The position numbers and the translations under genes were made by a program. Under the pieces are notes generated by a model. It saw only the letters and a program-made list of their open reading frames with translations, ran no database searches and was not told the origin of the DNA. This document shows, in pieces, positions 37,801-44,186 of a DNA stretch of 64,000 nt (positions are counted from its first letter, which is position 1; every line of letters begins with the position of its first letter). Origin of the DNA: Candidatus Peregrinibacteria bacterium (GTDB lineage Bacteria > Patescibacteriota > Gracilibacteria > UBA1369 > LOWO2-01-FULL-3). The DNA is taken from NCBI GenBank assembly GCA_030592015.1, contig JAUUZY010000001.1, positions 1 through 64,000 on the forward strand, read 5' to 3'.

Positions 37801-38607
37801 GGTGCAGGTGATGAAATAGTATTCCAAACACCTACACATGATGTTTGTAAGCTAAGTAACACAGAAGACGCAGAACAATTGGCAGAATACAGAAACGTAC
37901 TGTCAAACTTCTCAAGTTCAATCTGTGAACTAGAGGCTGAAGTAGCTGAAGACTGGAAAGAAACAAACATTACCTCTGCAATCAACGCAAACATAGAAAA
38001 AATTGCAAGGTTTGGAACAATAGCAAATAGAGACATAACTCTAAGAGCTGTAAGCGACCTAACAACACAAGGATTCTCCAATCTTGAAAGCGGAGTATTT
38101 GTAATCGAAGCTGGTGACCTTACAATCGATAGCAGAACAGGATATATGATCAAAGGAACAGATATTATACCTGCAGCACAAACCTACATCGTTATAGGTG
38201 GAGATCTGATAATTAACAGTAATATCACATACGATGATAGCTCTATCAATCCGGTAGATCCTAATAGTTTCCCTTCAGCTGCATTCATAGTAGTAGATGG
38301 AAATATCAGAATATCAAACGATGTAACAAATCTAGACGGTATATTCATGGCTGTAGACACAGATCGTAGCGGAGAAGATGGACAATTGATATCTTCAGAA
38401 AATACACCAACATTCGAAAACACACTAGTTGTGAAAGGTAGTCTTATCGGAGACGTTTACAACCTATTCTTCAACAGAAGAGCAATAGGTGATCCTCTGA
38501 AAGACGAAGCTGCAATCACAGTAAGATACGATGAAAGAATACTCTTGAACACTCCTCCGGGACTACAAGAACTAATAGACATCGCGCAATTAAGAATTGC
38601 AAACTAA
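31861..38607 (+). CDS. Giant secreted multidomain surface protein, 2248 aa
   Basis: Begins with a Sec signal peptide (MKKLINLKILAVIVASMFF, cleavage near residue 26-28). About nine consecutive modules start with a Cys motif (V/I-C-E/K-x-L or similar) near residues 337, 456, 570, 697, 1011, 1132, 1243, 1411 and 1579. Most contain the Ig-like signature W-x-S/T-x-D-x-N-G-x-F (LVWESDDPNGIF, LHWFSTDANGQF, VHWKTTDPNGRF). A very acidic Asp-rich segment (about 1780-1840) and a Pro-rich linker with PKTGAG (near 1978) follow. The C-terminal 230 residues form strand-rich repeats (IVIGGDLIINSN, FIVVDGNIRISN, LVVKGSLIGDV). Likely an adhesin or cell-surface filament. Alternatives are an S-layer or pilus-tip component. 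Confidence 0.8.
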   Translation: MKKLINLKILAVIVASMFFTGSMTFAHAPEWHIDQGICDAEKIVSSWIDENGNATCDPLNPPNILDGITHDDYPNGLCYPSFNNYTDSADVDVNNIPIGLDPPGSQPPIFEDERNFFQVRKKVANDVDNAQWSDYEDRLLADVEAGDELVFAMYIHNDGDPCLNDNVLDSGLRNALRGTPLANWQTTSYNTKIQVNPFFSLEDGELTRTVNGEAVFNGNIWSDNAIKAFGAPATQSAPTNDTVRISIKDGKTVKFKYVEGSARYIDYNMDYYTGIDRNGTEFSIHNINNASSLFSQNGYSLSTLIGGVIKRNDGDYYASEPYIGVVFFTVRVEGPPVCEDLTAGLVATNVTLPGIDGPLYKVNTTVTWSPAQVLENSRLVWESDDPNGIFHRKVGTNYLPGGSKVVLNLSDAIPTFNDLYYTGQGPITIKVVDKDDATERALTTSCQYRIPAIDKICENLTIEEGTQTHTLYGEDGIYLTPRVTFENGQEVPSETEIRWSTSNGKFLDLVGIFTGRITEIEDIFKQILPYQFDMPVFFTTETTTTINAEVIGFESICNDQLTITVEEESNVCEKLETSMYPVKDPQNTLTPGFPIAGVSVYNLRMDNVEFSGETPDPVLLHWFSTDANGQFWILKNGEWRATGIGSGTAGIHALSNVTVLYTGEGKINVGISKDAGFGSDEVKGCLDDYTIPDEPLVCKEIRVTYQDPILLGFYTEFTAVAIDQDGNEYEANIEYTANGGTVSEEKPTDTEKNPSPVKRNWVANQSYANNGFANLLAFSPTNLQVPTTSIQTPTISKNIQSIQGIQIPAYSLETTTYTEPKTSIIPEGFGGSTGTTVPSQVYTVNPEDFVVNTTVIKGIFIDDPEGSGTDKNLGSIDKIKIITNDPDGSSAGSKEVTTIDMSGDKEPTANVTDFGKTVDLTPDTIDFLRRTGVNLGDTTVFVDQPGEQEDNVFVDQPGDGSARVTGTIVTDTGEIIYYTPNEAGDEICLSVPGAEEGVCEQCFPVTQPVEVCEASTITVSQYDANSSSGSKIVQCLEENGTYLMTARFYNDAAKTDPINTANTKVHWKTTDPNGRFSNPTQGILPTREVTGSTKMFYSGGGTVTTKLIEVAGQDVEKDTVCQNIIEPCNDANVCGELTITSEPADPLEIGETALLTISGTDVNGNPLPGTTAITWVTDTGGNMHYNDQNQSNSKLEVTMKNSPLKFLESQQAGIVGAFIPKTDPLYSKACADQITVIDKAIPLVCEDLQLRQINSFGKMVPLDVLTPSTAYKLSSTATFNPADGTDTVSYSSNNGVFTPVPDFGNLVPGFMNNLPDAARQSAFEELMKNYILDANLSSGNYKNISLNLSETSIGINYPVPLGKTITVENGTAVFFFSFRDAVKTDNGLIVKTTNIVDEDCQKIVPMEVIPLVCIDLEVYSLSSLDKPSRLGTLESGRVYKLASIGEFNNELEAAKQTITYRSKFGAFAEVPSAEDIDDILSPIPEAERQLILEELIIAKLTAAEIDSQNYRDLEIALGPNTTIKLSSTLEVSNKKKVFFVTFADAETTQNALTVQVTTRLEEACQESFDLERLVIPKVPECINLEIITPKGTWKENDFTDNDEQKFEIEVSTNEDATIDDFEYEWTVSPSRAGDWSKGEITDRSDNNPLVNYLEDIDIDDEPTVTVQAIDPETGDEIQACADETELQIDEDDEEPEIEKFVYDTKGENWRNTINISGRTDDLSRWLDNDYRYVTYFAGFSVGSADSVNIWEDQLDEGSINSVNYTGEFEFEGIAIMIDSKKGDDYVLYRSEEFDEDRYNDEKIGSDNVSDYDDFDEDNDYYDEKYSCDNASSDVVCIENDIEDIDRDFRNGDKLEFRNTDKAENIYFIYQLENHTDISDENCKDIMSRTGSCGERFDNTIQFEGSKDNRIINSNDIDYEGDDSAKVIVICPFILTRQGGDVFFHSEVDTGIDVSQCTQVKSTPGVVVTPPPVERPYVPKTGAGDEIVFQTPTHDVCKLSNTEDAEQLAEYRNVLSNFSSSICELEAEVAEDWKETNITSAINANIEKIARFGTIANRDITLRAVSDLTTQGFSNLESGVFVIEAGDLTIDSRTGYMIKGTDIIPAAQTYIVIGGDLIINSNITYDDSSINPVDPNSFPSAAFIVVDGNIRISNDVTNLDGIFMAVDTDRSGEDGQLISSENTPTFENTLVVKGSLIGDVYNLFFNRRAIGDPLKDEAAITVRYDERILLNTPPGLQELIDIAQLRIAN
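34681..34736 (+). repeat. 20-bp direct repeat inside the giant surface-protein gene
   Basis: The 20 bp at 34681-34700 recur exactly at 34717-34736, in frame, 36 bp apart. They encode two copies of FVDQPGE/D. This suggests a recent small duplication and a site for slippage. Confidence 0.8.
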
Positions 38608-38632
38608 AGCATTCGATTCCTATTAAGGAGAG

Positions 38633-38664
38633 AAAAGAGCCGCTTGAATCAAGTGGCTCTTTTT
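38633..38664 (+). terminator. Rho-independent terminator after the giant-gene operon
   Basis: A 14-pair stem (38633-38646 with 38650-38663, one G-T pair) with an AAT loop, ending in a T run. Core arms are GAGCCGCTTG and CAAGTGGCTC. Confidence 0.9.
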
Positions 38665-38673
38665 GAGTATAAT
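38644..38673 (+). promoter_or_regulatory. holA promoter overlapping the terminator hairpin
   Basis: TTGAAT (38644-38649) lies in the loop and right arm of the terminator, 18 bp before a perfect TATAAT (38668-38673). The holA ATG at 38682 is 8 bp after the -10 box, so the mRNA should have almost no leader. Confidence 0.55.
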
Positions 38674-38681
38674 CTAGCCCT

Positions 38682-39671
38682 ATGACAACACCCCCACCAC
38701 AAAACATTTTTCTCTTCCACGGAGACGACAGCTACTCAAGCAGTAAAAAGCTAAAGAGCTGGGAAAAAGCATTCCTAAAAAAATATGGAGAAGATGCGAA
38801 TATCGAAATCATTGAGGGAAAAAAAATGGATGTATCCCAATTTGAGACAAACATAGAAACAGTACCATTCCTATGCGACAAACGATTCATAATAATAAAA
38901 GACTTTTTAGCTAACGCAAAAGATGAAGCCAGAAAACGAATAACTAAAAGTATAGAAAAAACACCCGACTTCTGCATTCTCGTATTCCATGAAAACAAAT
39001 CAACAGACAAAAGAACTTCTCTATACAAAAAACTCGTAAAAATAGGGAAAGTAGAAACCTTCAATCCCCTATCACCGGGAGAGCTAACAATGTGGATACA
39101 AAAAAAAGCAAAAGAAGAAAATATAAAAATACCTATAGTCACATCGCAGTATCTCAGCCACTACGCAGGACCTGAGCTCTGGCGCATAGCAAGTGAACTC
39201 GAAAAACTAAAAGTATACGCAAACGGAGAGGAAGTAACAAAAGAAATGATAGAAACATTGGTCACACCATCGCTTTCAGCTTCAATTTTCAAACTAACAG
39301 ACTCAATAGCACAGAAAAACGCTAAAGTTTCACTAACTACACTAAAAACATTAAAAGAAAGTGGAGAAGAGCTCACAAAAGTGTTCTTTATGATAGCAAG
39401 ACACTTCAGAATACTAATTCAAGTGCACGACATGGTACAAAAAGGCAATCCTGCCCATTCCATTTCAAAGAAACTGCGACAGCCACCATTTGTAATACAA
39501 AAGACATCCAGCCAATCAAAAAACTTCACAAGTGAAAAACTGGTAGAAATATATAAAACCCTCCTTCAAATAGATATAGCCACAAAAACAGGACTAATAA
39601 AGGCATATCAAAAAGACGACAGAGAGTATCAATTAGCTATTGAAAAACTCATTTTGGACTGTTGTAAATAA
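38682..39671 (+). CDS. holA: DNA polymerase III subunit delta
   Basis: The delta subunit opens the sliding clamp as part of the clamp loader. The 329-aa protein has the family layout: NIFLFHGDDSYSSSKK at the start, then FLCDKRFIIIKDF, LVFHENKSTDKRTSLYKKL, TMWIQKKAKEENIKI and a helical C-terminal domain (IFKLTDSIAQKN, IARHFRILIQVHDM). Degenerate AAA+ motifs are normal for delta. It is the first gene after the giant operon and has its own promoter. No other clamp-loader gene is in the window. Confidence 0.92.
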   Translation: MTTPPPQNIFLFHGDDSYSSSKKLKSWEKAFLKKYGEDANIEIIEGKKMDVSQFETNIETVPFLCDKRFIIIKDFLANAKDEARKRITKSIEKTPDFCILVFHENKSTDKRTSLYKKLVKIGKVETFNPLSPGELTMWIQKKAKEENIKIPIVTSQYLSHYAGPELWRIASELEKLKVYANGEEVTKEMIETLVTPSLSASIFKLTDSIAQKNAKVSLTTLKTLKESGEELTKVFFMIARHFRILIQVHDMVQKGNPAHSISKKLRQPPFVIQKTSSQSKNFTSEKLVEIYKTLLQIDIATKTGLIKAYQKDDREYQLAIEKLILDCCK

Positions 39672-39688
39672 ACTTTTCCAAGAATTTA

Positions 39689-39717
39689 TTGAACATAAAG
39701 AAACAGATTGATAGAAT
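39689..39717 (+). promoter_or_regulatory. Promoter of the TrmB-like regulator gene
   Basis: TTGAAC (39689-39694), 17-bp spacer, TAGAAT (39712-39717). The predicted start near 39724 gives a leader of about 33 nt to the ATG at 39757, clearly longer than at several other genes here. Confidence 0.55.
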
Positions 39718-39756
39718 CTGAGTCGTCGTAATTTTCTACAACCAACCCCCTTGAAT

Positions 39757-40641
39757 ATGACTACAGGTCTAATAGAAGTACTAAAACACATTGGATTAAC
39801 AGAAAAAGAAGCCAAAGTTTATCTTTCATGCATAGAAAGCGGAACAGCAGCGGTATCAACAATCGCTTCCAATGCCGGAATAAATCGAGTCACAACATAT
39901 GACATAGTCGATAAATTGAAACAAAAAGGACTTGTAAGCTATTTCATAAAAAACAAAGTTAAATATTTCACGGGAGCAGAACCTGAAACAGTACTAGAAG
40001 AGTTCGAAAAAAGAACAAACAACCTACGAAATGCATTACCCCAATTCAAAAGACTAACAGGAACAACTAACCACCCAAGAATCCGTTACTTTGAAGGACT
40101 TGAGGGAATCAAAGCTATATACACAGATACCCTAACAAGCCAAACAGGGATACTGAACTTCTCAAATTCAGAGGAAATCAGAAAAATATGGACAAACTAT
40201 GACCAAGAATACGTAGAACAAAGAGCAAAAAAGAAAATATTCCTAAAAGGAGTATGTCCAGACGACAAAGGTGGAGTCCTCGTTCATTCTGAAGATAAAA
40301 AATATCACAGAGAAATGCGCCTAGTACCAAGCGAAGAATACCTTTTCACAAATGAAATCAACATTTACGACGACAAAGTTGCAATAATATCATTCAAAGA
40401 TGAACTAATAGGAATGATCATAGAAAGTATTGAAATCGCAAACAGCCAAAGAGCCATCTTCAACATGTGCTGGCAATTTGCAGACATAATGAAAAACAAA
40501 AAGATCATCAAAAACAAGATGATGGAACCATTATCAGAGTCTGAACTGGAAACAACACTGGAACGTGAAACTCAGCCAATAAAAAAGACCCCTATTCCGG
40601 AAACAAAGCCAAAAGAAAAAAACAACCTTTCGTTATTCTAA
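39757..40641 (+). CDS. TrmB-family transcriptional regulator
   Basis: A 294-aa protein with an N-terminal winged helix-turn-helix (GLTEKEAKVYLSCIESGTAA, IASNAGINRVTTYDIVDKLKQKG), typical of TrmB regulators. A short coiled coil and a C-terminal ligand-type domain (RIRYFEGLEGIKAIYTDTL, VAIISFKDELIGMIIESIEI) follow. TrmB proteins often sense sugars, but the effector here is unknown. The ATG at 39757 is preferred over a TTG two codons earlier. Its stop overlaps the stop of the convergent gatA by 4 bp. Confidence 0.88.
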   Translation: MTTGLIEVLKHIGLTEKEAKVYLSCIESGTAAVSTIASNAGINRVTTYDIVDKLKQKGLVSYFIKNKVKYFTGAEPETVLEEFEKRTNNLRNALPQFKRLTGTTNHPRIRYFEGLEGIKAIYTDTLTSQTGILNFSNSEEIRKIWTNYDQEYVEQRAKKKIFLKGVCPDDKGGVLVHSEDKKYHREMRLVPSEEYLFTNEINIYDDKVAIISFKDELIGMIIESIEIANSQRAIFNMCWQFADIMKNKKIIKNKMMEPLSESELETTLERETQPIKKTPIPETKPKEKNNLSLF

Positions 40642-42074
40642 AGTTTTTCCAAAACAGAACCAACCTTCAAACACCTTCCCTCTTCAAACTGAGGTGCAAT
40701 AACCTGTAAGCCAATTGGCAAACCATTAGCAGACTTCCCTACCGGACAAGCCAAAGCGGGAATACCGGCAACACTTGCCGGAATTGTTAAAACGTCAGCC
40801 ATATACATGCTCAAAGGATCATTCACCAATTCCCCTACCTTAAATGCAGGAAAAGGAGAAACAGGAGCAATCAACACATCGTATTTCTCAAAAACATTAT
40901 TGAACTCCTCAATAATCAAAGTCCTAACCCTCTGGGCTTTCTTGTAATACGCATCAAAATACCCTGCAGACAAAACATAAGTACCAATCATAAGCCTAAG
41001 CTTTATCTCATCACCAAAGCCCTCTCCTCGCGCATCAAAATATGCATCAACCAAATTATCCACATCGTCCACAGCCCGCTTACCATAACGAATTCCATCA
41101 AATCTCTCCAAATTAGCAGAAAGCTCCGCCGGAGTTGAAACATAATAAACAGCCACAGCATATTTAGTCAGAGGCAATTCCATTTCCTCCACTATCGCCC
41201 CAGCCCCCTCCAATTTCTTCACCGCATCACGAACCAACTCTGCAGTTTCCTTTTCAACACCCTCACCAAAATATTCCTTAGGCAAACCTATCCTCAACCC
41301 CTTCACATCCTGATCCAAAAATTTCGTATAATCCGGAACTGCAACATCAGGAGTCGTAGAATCTCTTCGATCTCTTCCTGAAATAGCATTTAGAATATAA
41401 GAAATATCCTCGGTAGTTTTCGCAAAAGGTCCAATGGTATCCCAAGAAGAAGCCATAGCAGACACTCCTGACCTACTCACACGACCATAAGTCACTTTCA
41501 TTCCATAAACTCCACACAAAGAAGCAGGCTGTCTTATAGACCCCCCTGTATCAGTCCCCATAGAGTAAATACACATATCAGCAGCTAAAGCAGCAGCACT
41601 TCCACCAGACGAACCTCCGGCAACCCTCTCCAAGTCATACGGATTCTTCGTCACACCAAAACAAGAATGCTCAGTAGAAACACCACAAGCAAACTCATCC
41701 ATATTCGTCTTCCCCAGCATAACCATGCCATTATCATTCAACATTTCCACAACAGTCGCATCATAAGGAGGAACAAAATCCTTCAAAATCGGCGAACAAC
41801 ATGTAGTTCTCACCCCCTTAGTATTAAAAATATCTTTAAGTCCAGCAGGAATTCCCGCCAAAATAGGCAAATCATCACCGACTGCAAGTTTTTTATCAAC
41901 TTCTTTCGCCTTCTCAATAGCCAATTCATCACTAAGAGTAACAAATGCATTTATATCTTTGTCTCGCTCCTTAATCGCTCCCAAACAGGCATTAGTAAGA
42001 TCTTCCGAAGAAAATTTCTTCTCTCTTAGCCCTTTTGAAGCCTCCGCAATCGACAATTTATTTAAATCTGACAT
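40638..42074 (-). CDS. gatA: Aspartyl/glutamyl-tRNA amidotransferase subunit A
   Basis: Releases ammonia from glutamine for the conversion of mischarged Glu-tRNA-Gln (or Asp-tRNA-Asn) to the correct amide form. The 478-aa length is standard. The amidase Ser-cisSer-Lys triad is visible: GLKDIFNTKG (Lys), AGGSSGGSAAALAA and GTDTGGSIRQPASLCG (serines). It follows gatC after 2 bp. gatB is not in the window. Presence of this system suggests the organism lacks a direct glutaminyl- or asparaginyl-tRNA synthetase. Confidence 0.96.
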   Translation of the reverse strand: MSDLNKLSIAEASKGLREKKFSSEDLTNACLGAIKERDKDINAFVTLSDELAIEKAKEVDKKLAVGDDLPILAGIPAGLKDIFNTKGVRTTCCSPILKDFVPPYDATVVEMLNDNGMVMLGKTNMDEFACGVSTEHSCFGVTKNPYDLERVAGGSSGGSAAALAADMCIYSMGTDTGGSIRQPASLCGVYGMKVTYGRVSRSGVSAMASSWDTIGPFAKTTEDISYILNAISGRDRRDSTTPDVAVPDYTKFLDQDVKGLRIGLPKEYFGEGVEKETAELVRDAVKKLEGAGAIVEEMELPLTKYAVAVYYVSTPAELSANLERFDGIRYGKRAVDDVDNLVDAYFDARGEGFGDEIKLRLMIGTYVLSAGYFDAYYKKAQRVRTLIIEEFNNVFEKYDVLIAPVSPFPAFKVGELVNDPLSMYMADVLTIPASVAGIPALACPVGKSANGLPIGLQVIAPQFEEGRCLKVGSVLEKL

Positions 42075-42076
42075 AT

Positions 42077-42367
42077 TTATTTTATAGCATTCATTACACG
42101 CACCTGATTACTGTCCACAGCTAGCTCGCTGCAACCCAAAAGCTCTTCCCTCGTACTTTGAGACTTCTTTATTTCATCTTTCTCCATAACATTCGCCAAG
42201 CCGGTTACCTGACTGGTTTCCTTCACATTTTCCGTATCAACTTCTCCCAAAATATCCACATATCCCAAAACACTGGTTAATTGTTTTGAAAACTTGCTTA
42301 CTTCCTCATCAGTAAGCTTAATCCTGGCTAATTTTGCAATATCCCGTACCTGCTCTTCACTTAACAT
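42077..42367 (-). CDS. gatC: Aspartyl/glutamyl-tRNA amidotransferase subunit C
   Basis: A 96-aa GatC, which wraps around GatA and stabilises the GatCAB complex. The N-terminal LSEEQVRDIAKLARIKLTDEE and the QLTSVLGYVDILGEVDTENV element are characteristic. It is the first gene of a gatC-gatA pair. A weak minus-strand promoter is possible upstream (TTGACA at 42414-42419 and TAGACT 18 bp on). Confidence 0.95.
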   Translation of the reverse strand: MLSEEQVRDIAKLARIKLTDEEVSKFSKQLTSVLGYVDILGEVDTENVKETSQVTGLANVMEKDEIKKSQSTREELLGCSELAVDSNQVRVMNAIK

Positions 42368-42424
42368 AAGACTTGGTTAAATCATTGCCAGTCTACAAAT
42401 TACGCCAATCAATTGTCAATACAC

Positions 42425-42453
42425 TTGTTAGTCAGAGCCCCCACCTATATAAT
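42425..42453 (+). promoter_or_regulatory. Promoter of the membrane protein-ftsX-recO cluster
   Basis: TTGTTA (42425-42430), 17-bp spacer, TATAAT (42448-42453). The ATG at 42463 is 9 bp after the -10 box, predicting a 5' leader of about 3 nt. Confidence 0.6.
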
Positions 42454-42462
42454 CAGATCACA

Positions 42463-42771
42463 ATGAAAACAATAGAAGACATCAAGAAAGTTGCATTAGC
42501 ATTCTTTATCATCACCGGATTGATCCATCTGGGGTCAACAGTGCTAATCTCCAACAGTTTATACCTCAAGCAAACGGAGATAATAAACAAAATAATGGAT
42601 ATTCCATTCATAATAACCGGAATGACATACGGTTTATCTTCACTAAGAATATCACTCACCGATCCGGAAAAGAATCATAAAGCCCTAGATATTTCATTCA
42701 TAATACTAATAGTATTAGTTTTAGCTGGGCTTTTATATATTAATTTAGCAGTTCCCACAATTCAAGCATGA
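42463..42771 (+). CDS. Small membrane protein, three helices
   Basis: A 102-aa protein with hydrophobic helices near residues 8-30, 42-60 and 75-97. No family recognised. The ATG at 42463 is chosen because a promoter lies at 42425-42453, excluding a longer frame. Its TGA stop overlaps the ATG of the next gene (ATGA), evidence of translational coupling and that TGA is a stop in this genome. Confidence 0.7.
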   Translation: MKTIEDIKKVALAFFIITGLIHLGSTVLISNSLYLKQTEIINKIMDIPFIITGMTYGLSSLRISLTDPEKNHKALDISFIILIVLVLAGLLYINLAVPTIQA

Positions 42772-43232
42772 ACAAAGACAACGAACAAACTCTGGTAATG
42801 GTGTTTGGTACCTTTGACTACCTCCACGCCGGTCACGAAAACTACATTTTTCAGGCAAAAGAACTGGGAGATAAAGTAATGGCAATAGTTGCAAGAGACA
42901 AAACAGTAAAAACAATTAAAGGAGATCTTCCTGATCACAGTGAAAAAGATCGATTAAAAAATCTACAAGAAACAGAGTGGACAGATTTCGCAATCCTTGG
43001 GAATAACAAAGATAAAACAAAAGTAATAAAAAGTTACAGACCCGACATAATCGCTTTGGGATACGATCAATTCGCATTTACGTACAGGCTGGAAAAGCTG
43101 GTAATTGATCTAAAACTCAACACAAGGATAGTACGACTTAAACCATATCGGCCGGATATGTACAAATCTTCTATCATAAAAAGGGAAAACAAAGTTAAAA
43201 ACTTTGAGATTAAAGAAGCTAATGTTGTATAA
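42768..43232 (+). CDS. Cytidylyltransferase-like protein (RibL/TagD family)
   Basis: A 154-aa nucleotidyltransferase of the HxGH superfamily. The nucleotide-binding motif is MVFGTFDYLHAGHENYIFQA. Further conserved parts are VIARD-like 'AIVARDKTVK', 'DRLKNLQE' and 'YRPDIIALGYDQ'. In archaea, RibL of this size makes FAD from FMN; in Gram-positive bacteria, TagD makes CDP-glycerol. A role in FAD synthesis is attractive because the riboflavin kinase at 22.0 kb lacks its partner domain, but this is inference. It overlaps the upstream gene by 4 bp. Confidence 0.85.
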   Translation: MNKDNEQTLVMVFGTFDYLHAGHENYIFQAKELGDKVMAIVARDKTVKTIKGDLPDHSEKDRLKNLQETEWTDFAILGNNKDKTKVIKSYRPDIIALGYDQFAFTYRLEKLVIDLKLNTRIVRLKPYRPDMYKSSIIKRENKVKNFEIKEANVV

Positions 43233-43233
43233 T
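43204..43233 (+). promoter_or_regulatory. Internal promoter before ftsX
   Basis: TTGAGA (43204-43209), 18-bp spacer, TATAAT (43228-43233). It overlaps the end of the nucleotidyltransferase gene, 20 bp before the ftsX ATG. Confidence 0.5.
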
Positions 43234-43253
43234 GGAGAAAATAAAAATCATCC

Positions 43254-44186
43254 ATGAAGAGCAAAACATCAAGTCTATCACTAATAAGGAAAGGATTTAG
43301 CATCAGTATCAAAAATATTTGGCGCAACAAAGTGCTTTCTATAGCGACAATCTTTGTAATGGGGATAATCATATTTATCTTCAATATAATCATGGCAATA
43401 AATTTTATCGCCAATGATTCGCTAATAAACCTAAGTCAAAAAGTAGATCTGGTCGTATATTTGAAAGAAACAACGAGTTTTCAGGAATCACAAAATCTAA
43501 CAGATGACCTAAATAGAATAGGAGGAGTAAATGAAGTAATTTACACGTCAAAAGAAGAAGCACTGCAACAACTAAAGCTAACACATCCGGACCTGACATT
43601 GGCTTTTGAGAAATATGGCCTGGGCAATCCCCTACCTGCAAGTCTAAATATAAAAACAATTCATCCAAAATATCACAAAAGTGTAGCAGAATTCTTGGAA
43701 CAGGAAAAATATCAGAGATATCTTTCAAAAATAATCACAAACGAAGGCGCAGAAAGCAATAATATACTTACAAGCGTATCCAAAAACCTATTGGAACTAA
43801 CAAATTTCGCTGAACAAATAATGTTCTGGCTAATAATAACATTCATAGTAGGTGGCGCCCTAATCATCCTAAACGCCCTACAAATCACAATCTTTAGTCG
43901 TAAAAAAGAAATAAGTGTAATGAAATTGGTAGGTGCTCCACATTGGTTCATTCGACTTCCATTCATTCTAGAAGCTATAATGTACGGAATTCTGGCAATC
44001 ACATTGAGCTTCCTCATGCTACTGCTACTATCCCGAACCATAGAAATAGAAAACACAAGTATATGGCACTATTATCAGGACATAGAATTCCAAGTAGTCT
44101 TCCTGGTTGAACTGATAATCACCGTATTACTCAGTGTTTCAAGCTCTCTAATTGCAGTACACGAACATCTAAGGAAAAGGCTATGA
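43254..44186 (+). CDS. ftsX: Cell-division permease FtsX
   Basis: With the ATPase FtsE, FtsX relays signals across the membrane to wall hydrolases during division. The 310-aa protein has one N-terminal helix (about residues 25-50). An extracytoplasmic domain follows (VDLVVYLKETTSFQESQN, GGVNEVIYTSKEEAL), and then three C-terminal helices, including the FtsX/MacB motif EISVMKLVGAPHWFIRLPFILEA. ftsE, usually just upstream, is not in the window. The stop overlaps the recO start (ATGA). Confidence 0.92.
   Translation: MKSKTSSLSLIRKGFSISIKNIWRNKVLSIATIFVMGIIIFIFNIIMAINFIANDSLINLSQKVDLVVYLKETTSFQESQNLTDDLNRIGGVNEVIYTSKEEALQQLKLTHPDLTLAFEKYGLGNPLPASLNIKTIHPKYHKSVAEFLEQEKYQRYLSKIITNEGAESNNILTSVSKNLLELTNFAEQIMFWLIITFIVGGALIILNALQITIFSRKKEISVMKLVGAPHWFIRLPFILEAIMYGILAITLSFLMLLLLSRTIEIENTSIWHYYQDIEFQVVFLVELIITVLLSVSSSLIAVHEHLRKRL

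Noticed and set aside
37792-37806. PKTGAG motif as a sortase signal in the giant surface protein
   Set aside because: It is about 270 residues from the C-terminus and is not followed by a hydrophobic segment and basic tail.
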